Source: Alphaproteobacteria bacterium CG_4_10_14_0_8_um_filter_53_9 (GTDB lineage Bacteria > Pseudomonadota > Alphaproteobacteria > UBA2136 > UBA6156). From it: 37,861 nt of DNA. Position 1 is the stretch's first letter. Every line of letters begins with the position of its first letter. The stretch spans positions 4,250 to 42,110 of the forward strand of contig PFND01000022.1 in NCBI GenBank assembly GCA_002791805.1. Direction: 5' to 3'. Shown here one piece after another: positions 1-7,026 of the stretch. The translations under genes were made by a program, and so were the position numbers. The notes beneath the pieces are model-generated. The model worked only from the letters and a program-made list of their open reading frames with translations. It was not told the DNA's origin and searched no databases.

Positions 1-668
1 CTGCCACCTTCGCCCCTCTCATTTTCACCTTGTCCGCCATCGCGGTAATATATGCCGCCCTCGTGGCATACGTTCAAACGGATATTAAAAAGCTTATCGC
101 CTACAGCTCGGTCAGCCACATGGGTCTGGTCACACTGGGGATATTTTCACAGACCGAAGAAGGCCTCCACGGCGCCTATCTGGTGATGATCAACCACGGT
201 ATTGTCAGCGCAGGCCTCTTCCTCGCCATAGGTGTCGTGTATGAAAGGTTCCATACGAGAGAGCTGGAAAGCTACGGCGGCCTCGTGCAGCTTATGCCCA
301 AGTTTGCGTTTGTGATGATGGTGCTCACCCTTGCCGCTGTGGCGCTTCCGGGTACCAACAGCTTTGTGGGAGAATTTCTGAGCCTCGCAGGCGCATGGCC
401 GGTGGCTCCCGCCGCCACCATTGCCGCCACATCGGGCGTGGTCTTCGGCGCGCTGTATATGTTGTGGCTGTACCGGAACATGATATTCGGCACGCCCAGC
501 AAATTCCTCACGCATCACAAGGCAAAGGCGATAGATCTCACGCGGAGAGAATGGGTTATCTTCCTGCCGCTCCTCATCCTCATTCCCGTCCTCGGCCTCG
601 CTCCGTGGCTGGTGCAATCCTACATCGCCGTCCCTCTCTCTCACCTTGTTAAAATAATAGGCCAATAA
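1..668 (+). CDS. nuoM: NADH-quinone oxidoreductase subunit M, C-terminal part (5' end outside window)
   Basis: This is the C-terminal ~220 residues of a proton-pumping antiporter-like membrane subunit of respiratory complex I. The reading frame is open from base 3 to the TAA at 666-668. Visible are the conserved stretch DIKKLIAYSSVSHMG, the helix segment MVLTLAAVALPGTNSFVGEF, and several hydrophobic helices, all characteristic of NuoM. It is followed after 3 nt by nuoN, which is the usual end of the nuo operon. The start lies upstream of the window. The assignment to NuoM rather than the related NuoL rests on position directly before nuoN and on the short C-terminus without the long lateral helix of NuoL. 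Confidence 0.95.
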   Translation, partial: ATFAPLIFTLSAIAVIYAALVAYVQTDIKKLIAYSSVSHMGLVTLGIFSQTEEGLHGAYLVMINHGIVSAGLFLAIGVVYERFHTRELESYGGLVQLMPKFAFVMMVLTLAAVALPGTNSFVGEFLSLAGAWPVAPAATIAATSGVVFGALYMLWLYRNMIFGTPSKFLTHHKAKAIDLTRREWVIFLPLLILIPVLGLAPWLVQSYIAVPLSHLVKIIGQ

Positions 669-671
669 GCT

Positions 672-2159
672 ATGCTCACCCTCACCATCCTCCTCGCCGC
701 CATCCTCGTCATCCTGCTGTATGGCGCCTATACAGAAGATGCAAAAGGCACCACGCTTCTCACAGGCCTCGCCGCCCTCATCGCCGCCGTCCCGCTTATC
801 ATGCAGCCCACAACAGGCGCCCTGTTCCAAACAGATAATGGCCCGCTGCTCCTCCAAACCCCGCTCTCCAATGCGCTCTGGCTCATCACGCTTCTCCTCA
901 CGCCCGCCGTCCTCGCCCTTGGGGCCTCCAACACCAAGGTAACCGCCAAGCCAGAGTTCTCGCTTCTCACTCTCCTCTCCGTCGCAGGCGCCCTCATTCT
1001 CATCACCAGTCACGATTTTCTCAGTCTCTATGTCGGGCTAGAACTTATGTCATTTCCTCTCTATATTCTAGCGTCTTTTCAAAGGGATAATGCAAGAAGC
1101 TCAGAGGCTGGTTTAAAGTATTTCATCCTCGGCGCTCTCGCCAGCGGGCTGTTTCTGTATGGTGTCTCGCTGTTTTATGCGTCTACAGGCAGCACGAACT
1201 TCAGCGCCGCCCTGCCGTTAGGCACCATGCCGGCGGCGGCCCTCACGTTTATGCTGGTCGCGTTTCTGTTTAAACTCTCCAGCGCCCCCGCCCATTTTTG
1301 GACACCCGATGTCTATGCAGGCGCCCCCACCCCCGCTCTCGGTATCATTGCCACTTTGCCCAAACTGGCGGTCATTGCTGTTCTCCTCCGCGTGCTGCAC
1401 CTGCCGCTTATCGGCAGCCTCAGCCTGTGGCAACCGGTGCTTCTCGCCGCCGCCACGCTCAGTATGGTCTGGGGAAGTATTGCCGCCACCACGCAAACCG
1501 AACTTAAACGCCTGCTGGCCTATTCCACCATCGGCAACATGAGCTTCATGGTGCTGGGCCTCGCCACAGGTACACCGGCCGCCGCAGCCGGAACGCTCTT
1601 TTACGTCGTCACCTATATCCTGGGCACCCTCGGCCTTCTGGCTATCTTCCGTCTTTTAGAAGATGAACAAGGTACCGGTCCCCGGAACGCGGATGGGTCG
1701 GAACCCGCAAGGGTTACGGGGCACCCATCCCGTGTCCGGGGCCTCCCGCCTCAGGCAGAGAGCCAACTCTCAACAGAAAACCTTAAAGGCCTGCTCTCCC
1801 GCCGCCCGCTTCTCACGGTCGCCCTTGCCATTAATCTGCTGTCCTTGGCAGGCATCCCGCCGCTGGCAGGTTTTATGGCCAAACTTAATGTTCTCATGCC
1901 GGCGGTTAATGCAGGGCACATTCCCTTTGTGCTCATCGCCCTCGCCAGCTCCATCGTGGCCCTGTATTACAGCCTTAATCTCATCCGCCACGCCGTCTTC
2001 TCCAAACCCGAAAAAGCGAGCGAAACGAGTCAACTCCCAACCCTCAACGTGCAACTCTCAACTGTGGTCATTCTCACCACCGTCGCCGCCCTCATCCTCG
2101 GCCTCTTTCCCGGCCTGCTTCTCACGCCTCTAACCATCCTCACCACCGCCTTCTTTTAG
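672..2159 (+). CDS. nuoN: NADH-quinone oxidoreductase subunit N
   Basis: This is a membrane antiporter-like subunit of complex I, 495 residues and hydrophobic throughout. Typical signatures are ELMSFPLYILASF near residue 125, FKLSSAPAHFW near 203, TELKRLLAYSTIGNMSFM near 277 and NLLSLAGIPPLAGF near 387. It starts 3 nt after nuoM and is translationally close to it. Two low-complexity stretches absent from typical family members are visible. One is a loop insertion at about residues 336-370, encoded partly by a 62-bp palindrome and a heptamer pair. The other, near residue 455, is encoded by five CAAC-type heptamers. Both fall in loops between helices, so the protein is probably functional. A hairpin at 2184-2204 follows the stop codon. 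Confidence 0.95.
   Translation: MLTLTILLAAILVILLYGAYTEDAKGTTLLTGLAALIAAVPLIMQPTTGALFQTDNGPLLLQTPLSNALWLITLLLTPAVLALGASNTKVTAKPEFSLLTLLSVAGALILITSHDFLSLYVGLELMSFPLYILASFQRDNARSSEAGLKYFILGALASGLFLYGVSLFYASTGSTNFSAALPLGTMPAAALTFMLVAFLFKLSSAPAHFWTPDVYAGAPTPALGIIATLPKLAVIAVLLRVLHLPLIGSLSLWQPVLLAAATLSMVWGSIAATTQTELKRLLAYSTIGNMSFMVLGLATGTPAAAAGTLFYVVTYILGTLGLLAIFRLLEDEQGTGPRNADGSEPARVTGHPSRVRGLPPQAESQLSTENLKGLLSRRPLLTVALAINLLSLAGIPPLAGFMAKLNVLMPAVNAGHIPFVLIALASSIVALYYSLNLIRHAVFSKPEKASETSQLPTLNVQLSTVVILTTVAALILGLFPGLLLTPLTILTTAFF
1679..1743 (+). repeat. Palindromic insert inside nuoN
   Basis: The outer arms CCCCGGA (1680-1686) and TCCGGGG (1735-1741) pair. The next arms GGATGGGT (1691-1698) and ACCCATCC (1723-1730) pair. 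The core AACCC-GCAA-GGGTT (1702-1715) forms a hairpin. The insert keeps the reading frame and encodes a Gly/Arg/Pro-rich peptide in a loop just before the conserved LLSRRP segment. In-frame palindromic elements of this kind resemble in style, but not demonstrably in sequence, the Rickettsia palindromic elements. Confidence 0.7.
2031..2065 (+). repeat. Heptamer array (five CAACNNN units) in nuoN
   Basis: Five consecutive 7-nt units occur: CAACTCC, CAACCCT, CAACGTG, CAACTCT and CAACTGT. They encode the segment QLPTLNVQLST between two membrane helices. A two-unit version, CAACTCT plus CAACAGA, sits at 1764-1777 in the same gene, next to the palindromic insert. Confidence 0.75.
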
Positions 2160-2173
2160 GCCCTAAACCAAAC

Positions 2174-2204
2174 AAAAAAAGAAGCCGCCCCATCACAGGG
2201 CGGC
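2174..2204 (-). terminator. Bidirectional hairpin between nuoN and a minus-strand gene
   Basis: The stem GCCGCCC (2184-2190) pairs with GGGCGGC (2198-2204) across a 7-nt loop. On the minus strand it is followed by TTC and seven T's (2174-2180), a canonical intrinsic terminator for the gene ending at 2227. On the plus strand the tract after the stem is weak, so termination of nuo transcripts here is less certain. Confidence 0.7.
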
Positions 2205-2226
2205 GTTGTCTCGCGGAAGAGGCTTT

Positions 2227-2721
2227 TCAAGAACCTCTAAACTGGAAGTAGACCCAAGCACCATGAAAATAGTGTCGCATCCCTCGGGGGTGCACTTTCG
2301 TACCACCCCATTCGGATATAATCGATCTGGAGAAGGGAGAAAAATCGGGTTGGGGGAGATAAATACAAACCCCAGAGCAAGGTTTGTGCTCGATCAAAAA
2401 CGATCCCAATTGCCGCATGAGTGCGTAGAAAACATCCCGTTCATCTCGATCTATAGATTCGATCCTCGTCGCAGGATAAGCGTTCATAAAGGCTTTCAAC
2501 CAAGCCTCCGCAACCGCCTCATGCCCATCCATACCCTCTATCCGAGGAAGAGGAGGGGATTGAGGAGGGGCAATAGAGATCTCAGGCAAAACAAGCGTGG
2601 ACAGTTTATCATCAATCCCATCATCCTGTTCGGCCGCCAATCTCTCTTGTTTCGTGAGAGGTCGACGATTCGCAGATCTTTTGTTATCTTGTGGATGATC
2701 ACGTCCATTAAGTTGTCCCAT
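2227..2721 (-). CDS. Hypothetical protein, 164 aa
   Basis: I do not recognise this protein. It is soluble, with a basic Lys/Arg-rich N-terminus (about residues 1-30), a proline-rich stretch near 55-65, and a C-terminal half rich in aromatic residues (IYLPQPDFSPFSR, HYFHGAWVYF). No signal peptide or membrane helix is seen. The start MGQLNGRD is chosen because GGAGG lies 7 nt upstream; a longer frame reaching 2820 would run over the promoter. It stands alone on the minus strand between nuoN and birA with its own promoter and terminator. The overlapping plus-strand frame at 2206-2742 has no comparable ribosome-binding site. Confidence 0.7.
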   Translation of the reverse strand: MGQLNGRDHPQDNKRSANRRPLTKQERLAAEQDDGIDDKLSTLVLPEISIAPPQSPPLPRIEGMDGHEAVAEAWLKAFMNAYPATRIESIDRDERDVFYALMRQLGSFLIEHKPCSGVCIYLPQPDFSPFSRSIISEWGGTKVHPRGMRHYFHGAWVYFQFRGS

Positions 2722-2765
2722 AGCCAAACCTCCAAGGCGTGAGAGTAAAAATAATTCAGTCGTGA

Positions 2766-2794
2766 CACTATACATGCATACATAGTGACAGCAA
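2766..2794 (-). promoter_or_regulatory. Promoter with overlapping palindrome for the 2721 gene
   Basis: Read on the minus strand, TTGCTG (2789-2794) is followed after 16 nt by TATAGT (2767-2772). A 22-bp imperfect palindrome (2766-2787, arms CACTAT and ATAGTG around ATGCAT, 18 of 22 positions symmetric) covers the spacer and -10 box. This is the position expected for a repressor operator. It could also affect birA, which starts at 2819 in the other direction. Confidence 0.5.
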
Positions 2795-2818
2795 AGAAAA
2801 TATGTTAATAAATGTGTC

Positions 2819-3550
2819 ATGGCCTACCACATTCACCTCCAATCCACCCCCACCACCATGGATGCCGCCGCGCACTTCGCAAAGAACGGCGCCCCTCATC
2901 TCAGCCTCATTACCGCATCGGAGCAAACCAAAGGCCGCGGCCGTCAGGGTAAAGTCTGGGAGACCCATAAGGGCTACGCCTTTGCAGGCACGTTTATCCT
3001 GCGGGAGGCCATCGGCCCGCACCTTCCGCTCGTCGCCTCACTCGCCCTCCTTAAAGCCTGTCAAAAAGTTTTGGAAGAAAACGTTACTCTCAACTCTCAA
3101 CGCCCCACGCTCAACTTATCTATCAAATGGCCCAACGATATCCTTAAAGGAGACGATAAAATCGCAGGCATTCTGGTAGAACAACGGAGCGAAACCCTCG
3201 CCCTCATCGGCATGGGGGTGAACGTGGTCAAAGCGCCGGATGCCCCGCATACAGCCCTGCTCAACGAGGGCACAAAGCCACAAAGCCACTTTGTGAGCAC
3301 ACTAAAAGGTTGCATGGAGAGAGAACTTACCTTATATAACCAACACGGTTGGCCGCATTTCTCAGAAGAATACGAGGAAAATTGCACCACCATCGGCAAA
3401 AAAGTCCGGTGGAACCAAAGCCCAACCACAGCCATTTACGGGCAGGTCCTCGGTCTAAATTCCCAGGGCGCCCTAAAACTTCAGGATGAGAACGGCGTTA
3501 CCCACCTCGTCCACGCGGGAGAGATTATCGCGCAAGCGGTAACATCATAA
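2819..3550 (+). CDS. birA: Biotin--[acetyl-CoA carboxylase] ligase
   Basis: BirA activates biotin with ATP and attaches it to the lysine of the biotin carboxyl carrier protein of acetyl-CoA carboxylase. The 243-residue protein has the biotinyl-AMP loop GRGRQG (39-44), the catalytic motif KWPNDI (103-108) and a small C-terminal domain. No N-terminal helix-turn-helix is present, so it is the monofunctional enzyme and not a repressor. An extra segment at about residues 88-99, just before KWPND, is encoded by CAACTCT-like heptamers (3084-3118). No Shine-Dalgarno is visible before the ATG. In many Alphaproteobacteria the order is nuoN-birA-coaX-rnj; here coaX is absent and rnj follows after 92 nt. 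Confidence 0.93.
   Translation: MAYHIHLQSTPTTMDAAAHFAKNGAPHLSLITASEQTKGRGRQGKVWETHKGYAFAGTFILREAIGPHLPLVASLALLKACQKVLEENVTLNSQRPTLNLSIKWPNDILKGDDKIAGILVEQRSETLALIGMGVNVVKAPDAPHTALLNEGTKPQSHFVSTLKGCMERELTLYNQHGWPHFSEEYEENCTTIGKKVRWNQSPTTAIYGQVLGLNSQGALKLQDENGVTHLVHAGEIIAQAVTS
3084..3118 (+). repeat. Heptamer array in birA
   Basis: Five 7-nt units occur: TTACTCT, CAACTCT, CAACGCC, CCACGCT and CAACTTA. They belong to the same family as the arrays in nuoN at 1764-1777 and 2031-2065, and encode a poorly conserved loop just before the KWPND motif. Confidence 0.65.
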
Positions 3551-3642
3551 GAGATAGTCTCCTCCGTGCCACGCTAAAAGAGCAATAGATGCTGCCCGCA
3601 AGAAGCATGGGGCGGCATCAAAAGAGTATAGAAAGATAGAAT

Positions 3643-5328
3643 ATGTCCAAAAATCATTTGGCAGCGCTGCCGCTTGGCGGCGTGGGAGAAATCGGCCACA
3701 ACTGTATGGTCTATGAATGTAACGGAGACCACATCGTGGTCGATGCCGGCGTAAGCTTCGCCGATGAAACCGCCCCGGGTACCGATATCATCGTACCGGA
3801 TACACGCTACATCCGCGAGCACGCAAAAAGCCTTAAAGGGGTGTTCATCACCCACGCACACGAGGATCACATCGGCGCCATGGGCTACCTGTGGGATGAC
3901 TTCAACGGCGCGCCTGTGTATGTCACTGCGTTCGCCAAGCAAGTGCTGCTCAGCAAGCTGACCGAGCTCGGCATCAAGCCGGAAAAAGGCCAGCTCATCG
4001 AGGTCAAAGCGGGCGAAAAACTCAAAGCCGGCAACTTCGAGGCTGAGTACATCCCCGTCGCCCACAGCATCCCGGAGGCCTTTGCCATCGCGTTCAAAAC
4101 GTCCTACGGCACCTTTGTCCACACGGGAGATTACAAGTTTGATGATGCACCCAACTTCGGTCAAAAAACCGATGAAAAACGCATGAAGGAACTGGGTAAA
4201 GAAGGCGTGCTTGCCGTCCTGGGAGATTCCACAAACTCCTTCAAAATGTCCCCCGCCGGGTCAGAGGCCGATATCATTCCTCACCTGACGGATGTCATTA
4301 AAAACGCCAAGCAAAAGGTCGTGTTCGTGTCCTTCGCGTCCAACATTGGTCGTGTGCTGCAAGTGGCACAAATCGCGGCAGATAACGGCCGTCGCGTCTG
4401 CTTCCTTGGCCGCACCGTCAACAAAATGCTGCAACACTGCAAAACGCTGGGTTATTTCCCCGCAGGTCTTGCCAACAGCATTGTGGATGCCGAAGAGATC
4501 AAAGGCTTCCCACCCGAGAAAACACTGGTCTTCGCCAGCGGAACCCAGGGTGAAAGCAACGCCTCCCTCACGCGTCTCTCCCAAGGGGCAGATGTAAGGG
4601 GCGTCAAGCTGAAGGAAGGCGATACCGTCATCATGTCCAGCAAGATGATCCCGGGTAACGAACGCGCCATTCTCAACACCATCAACGGCCTGTACAAGCG
4701 CGGTTGCATCGTGTTGTCAGAGCTTAACGACAAGCAGATCCACGTCAGTGGTCACGGTAGCCGTGCCGATATGGAAAAAATGTACGCCATGCTCAAGCCG
4801 CAAATGGTCATCCCCGTTCACGGAGAACCCGCGCAGCTCATCGAAAACGCCAAACTGGCCAAAAGCCTTGGCTATGGTGCGCTCAACGTGTTCAACGGCC
4901 AAAAAATCGTCATGGCCGGGAAAGATAAGGCCGAGTATCCCCACATCCAGCAGCACCAGTATCCTCATGGCCGCAACTATATTGATGGCCTGAATATTCT
5001 GGATAATGATCCGCTGATTCTCAAAGAACGTCGTAAATTGTCGTTTGATGGTGTCATCAGCGCCACGCTGGTCATCAAAGCCAGTAACGGAGAAATCCTG
5101 TCAGATGTGCAGCTCACCAGCAAAGGGGTGATCGATGAACAGGCTCAGGAAGATATCCTGAAAGAAGCCGCCATCGCCACCACAAGCGCGCTGGAACGCG
5201 TCTTCGCAGGCGGTCAGGTAGATAGTCCGCAAAAAGCCGCAGAGGTCATGGAAAAAACCATCAAACGCGCGCTTAAAATCAACCGCGGAAAACAACCCAC
5301 CGTGCTCACCCACATCATCACGGTCTAA
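3643..5328 (+). CDS. rnj: Ribonuclease J (beta-CASP metallo-beta-lactamase family)
   Basis: RNase J is a zinc-dependent RNase with endonuclease and 5'-3' exonuclease activity in RNA decay and maturation. The 561-residue length is typical. The metal-binding motif THAHEDHIGA gives H71, H73, D75 and H76. Further ligand segments are HTGDYKFD near residue 166, SGHGSRADM near 369 and IPVHGEP near 389, followed by the C-terminal domain. The upstream purine-rich stretch is only a weak ribosome-binding site. A hairpin at 5351-5372 follows the stop. Its place after birA is the common alphaproteobacterial arrangement. Confidence 0.95.
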   Translation: MSKNHLAALPLGGVGEIGHNCMVYECNGDHIVVDAGVSFADETAPGTDIIVPDTRYIREHAKSLKGVFITHAHEDHIGAMGYLWDDFNGAPVYVTAFAKQVLLSKLTELGIKPEKGQLIEVKAGEKLKAGNFEAEYIPVAHSIPEAFAIAFKTSYGTFVHTGDYKFDDAPNFGQKTDEKRMKELGKEGVLAVLGDSTNSFKMSPAGSEADIIPHLTDVIKNAKQKVVFVSFASNIGRVLQVAQIAADNGRRVCFLGRTVNKMLQHCKTLGYFPAGLANSIVDAEEIKGFPPEKTLVFASGTQGESNASLTRLSQGADVRGVKLKEGDTVIMSSKMIPGNERAILNTINGLYKRGCIVLSELNDKQIHVSGHGSRADMEKMYAMLKPQMVIPVHGEPAQLIENAKLAKSLGYGALNVFNGQKIVMAGKDKAEYPHIQQHQYPHGRNYIDGLNILDNDPLILKERRKLSFDGVISATLVIKASNGEILSDVQLTSKGVIDEQAQEDILKEAAIATTSALERVFAGGQVDSPQKAAEVMEKTIKRALKINRGKQPTVLTHIITV

Positions 5329-5342
5329 AAGCCGCAAGGCAC

Positions 5343-5372
5343 AAAAAATGCGGGAGCCCCAAAAGGCTCCCG
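5343..5372 (-). terminator. Intrinsic terminator between rnj and the 5804 gene
   Basis: CGGGAGCC (5351-5358) pairs with GGCTCCCG (5365-5372) over a 6-nt loop. On the minus strand a run of six T's (5343-5348) follows after two bases, so it terminates the minus-strand gene ending at 5388. On the plus strand the stem is followed by only TTCT. Confidence 0.75.
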
Positions 5373-5387
5373 TTCTCGTGAGAAGGG

Positions 5388-5804
5388 TTAAGTCGGTTGA
5401 CAGGCCAGCACCTTAACCACCGCACAAACCTCTGTGTTTCCTTGCTGTAGGGCAAGTATTTCCAGCTTCTCCCAATCAATGCGGCCAAACAGGTGGCAAA
5501 GGCCAGTCACTGCCCGCAGCATCTTGGCATCCTGCAGGACGATAGCTTGGATCAGGCGTTTTTCCCACTTTATCTGGCAGGCAGGAGCAACCGCTCCAAT
5601 CAGCAGAATCAGTTTAGGGTTGCGGCTCTTAATGGCCACAAATGCAAAGTAATCCCAGCAGCGCACCTCTCGTATCCAGGGGTGTCGCTCAAGGGTAAAC
5701 TTGGCAAAAGCTACCTGATTCCGCCGTAAAGCCGCTGCCAACCCCATCACACACGCCAGCTTCGCATCCTCAAGAGAATCGTCGCTTTGTTTCATCATAA
5801 GCAT
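5388..5804 (-). CDS. Hypothetical protein with degenerate ankyrin-like helical repeats, 138 aa
   Basis: The protein is not recognised as a named family. From about residue 20 onward it shows roughly 33-residue units that read like weak ankyrin-type helix-turn-helix repeats: FVAIKSRNPKLILLIG, LIQAIVLQDAKMLRAVTG and LEILALQQGNTEVCAVVKVL. The ankyrin TPLH consensus is missing, so this is an inference from periodicity. There is no signal peptide. The start at 5804 is supported by AAGGAGG 7 nt upstream; an internal MMKQ start is possible. The gene is solitary on the minus strand, with a clear promoter upstream and a terminator downstream. Ankyrin-like proteins can mediate protein contacts, but nothing here says with what. 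Confidence 0.7.
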   Translation of the reverse strand: MLMMKQSDDSLEDAKLACVMGLAAALRRNQVAFAKFTLERHPWIREVRCWDYFAFVAIKSRNPKLILLIGAVAPACQIKWEKRLIQAIVLQDAKMLRAVTGLCHLFGRIDWEKLEILALQQGNTEVCAVVKVLACQPT

Positions 5805-5853
5805 GCCGGGTCCTCCTTAAAGGTGGGCAGATAAAACGAAAAGAATGGTATAT

Positions 5854-5883
5854 ACTGTACACACTATCCCTGCAATATGTCAA
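5854..5883 (-). promoter_or_regulatory. Sigma70-type promoter of the 5804 gene
   Basis: On the minus strand, a perfect TTGACA (5878-5883) and TACAGT (5854-5859) are separated by 18 nt. The sequence around the -10, TAGTGTGTACA, is shared with the promoter region of another solitary minus-strand gene at 17.53 kb. Confidence 0.65.
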
Positions 5884-5950
5884 GCACACAACCCAAACCC
5901 ATCAGGGGGATGCAAGGGTGTCGCAAGTCCCCCTTGCTTACCCTCACCCG

Positions 5951-6093
5951 TCATCCCTCAGCCACAGCGTGCGCCGTAGCACTCAACGCAAGCCTCAGCA
6001 GTTGCCGCACGGCGGGCGTAGGGGATCCAGTCAAGCTCAACGAAGCCAATGTATATTTTATCTAACTTAGTTTTTCGTACACCACGGGATGAC
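5951..6093. repeat. Possible palindrome-bounded intergenic element
   Basis: The 383-bp gap between the minus genes at 5804 and 6188 holds the promoter above and a terminator at 6129-6148. Between them, GTCATCCC at 5951 is answered by GGGATGAC ending near 6093. Small internal hairpins such as GTGC-GCCGTA-GCAC are visible. The ends resemble those of the palindromic elements at 29.6 and 31.3 kb (GTCACCCC...GGGGCGAC), but the interiors differ. No credible gene is seen in it. Confidence 0.35.
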
Positions 6094-6128
6094 AACTTCC
6101 TCGTGCACACAGGCCTAAAAATACCAAA

Positions 6129-6148
6129 GCCCCCCTAAAAAGGGGGGC
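6129..6148 (-). terminator. Terminator of the 6862 gene
   Basis: GCCCCCC (6129-6135) pairs with GGGGGGC (6142-6148) over a TAAAAA loop. On the minus strand it is followed by TTTGGTATTTTT. It lies 40 nt past the stop of the minus-strand gene at 6188. Confidence 0.7.
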
Positions 6149-6187
6149 ATGGCTCGGATAAGGAATCTCCCAACCCGATAATCGCGT

Positions 6188-6862
6188 TCAGGTTGCCTTC
6201 AGTATACCCATCACAGCCATGGCAAGCACGGCATGGCTGGCAACATTGTCAGCCATCGGGTGGTACTGCCACGCCTTATCCATCCCCGCCGCCTCAAAGC
6301 GGTCAAGGTTGGAAGGGTCATGCCCGTGAGCGGTTAACACGCTGGCCACGTCCAAAAGAAGGAAAGGCCCCATCCCATCGCGGCTTCCTTCCCCATCGGC
6401 AATCATTTTCCAGAAGAAGATGGATGTAAAGGGCTCCCCATTATCGCCCCAAAGTTCGAGAGCGAAGTTGGTTGTCTTGATAACGCATGGATCGTCCGTA
6501 TCGCGAATGTCTTTGGCAGTGTTGATGGCAAGCCAGATCTCCCAGGCCGCATCTCGCAGCTCGCGGCAGGTATCCACGCGCTGCATGCCCTCCATCTTTG
6601 GCAAAATCTTCGTACCGAAGAAGTCGTCATCTCCCTTTGCCTTGGCGGCATCAGAGAGTATCTTGGCCGCCATCTCACCTTCACGGCAGGCGAGCACATA
6701 GCTGGCCGTGTGGACGCCGTTAATGAAGGCATCAAACGAGAAGCTGATGGGTTGTTCGCCAGCAGCCTTCACGTTGATAAACAGAAGAAGTTTGCCCGCC
6801 TTAGTGGCGGCCGCGATGACATCGGCAATAAAGCCAACAGAATTAACGTAAATTCCAACCAT
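6188..6862 (-). CDS. Hypothetical protein, 224 aa
   Basis: I do not recognise this protein. It is acidic and soluble, with no signal peptide. It has an alanine-rich N-terminal segment (IADVIAAATKAGKLLLFINV), a central part with several aspartates (KAKGDDDFFGTK) and a histidine-containing C-terminus. The start is set at the ATG at 6862 (MVGIYVNS), 9 nt after AAGGAGG, and not at the upstream in-frame TTG, which is too close to the ribosome-binding site. It is a lone minus-strand gene with its own terminator. Upstream lie a perfect 16-bp palindrome and a pair of direct repeats, so regulation by a dimeric repressor or activator is plausible. Confidence 0.7.
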   Translation of the reverse strand: MVGIYVNSVGFIADVIAAATKAGKLLLFINVKAAGEQPISFSFDAFINGVHTASYVLACREGEMAAKILSDAAKAKGDDDFFGTKILPKMEGMQRVDTCRELRDAAWEIWLAINTAKDIRDTDDPCVIKTTNFALELWGDNGEPFTSIFFWKMIADGEGSRDGMGPFLLLDVASVLTAHGHDPSNLDRFEAAGMDKAWQYHPMADNVASHAVLAMAVMGILKAT

Positions 6863-6901
6863 GTTCAAAACCCTCCTTCAGGGCAAAAGCACATCAACGC
6901 G

Positions 6902-6959
6902 TGGAGAAATTTCTCCAGCTTGAAAAAACGTCAAAGTGCTTTACATAGCAATTTACATA
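6902..6959 (-). promoter_or_regulatory. Candidate operator region upstream of the 6862 gene
   Basis: A perfect 16-bp palindrome, TGGAGAAATTTCTCCA, lies at 6902-6917, about 40 bp before the start codon. Two direct repeats of TTTACATA (6940-6947 and 6952-6959) follow with 12-bp periodicity. I see no convincing -10/-35 pair, so the exact promoter is unassigned. Confidence 0.4.
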
Positions 6960-7026
6960 CAACTGTCTTCTCCGCATGGGAACCCCCTCAAACAAAAAAC
7001 CTTGCCAAACCCAACCAAAAAAAACG

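Noticed and set aside
2206-2742. 178-codon plus-strand frame opposite the 164-aa gene
   Set aside because: No ribosome-binding site and very Arg/Ser-rich shadow composition. The minus frame has GGAGG at proper spacing plus promoter and terminator.
5877-6065. 62-codon plus-strand frame in the 5.8-6.1 kb gap
   Set aside because: It starts on the -35 box of the minus-strand promoter, has no ribosome-binding site, and overlaps the palindrome-bounded element.
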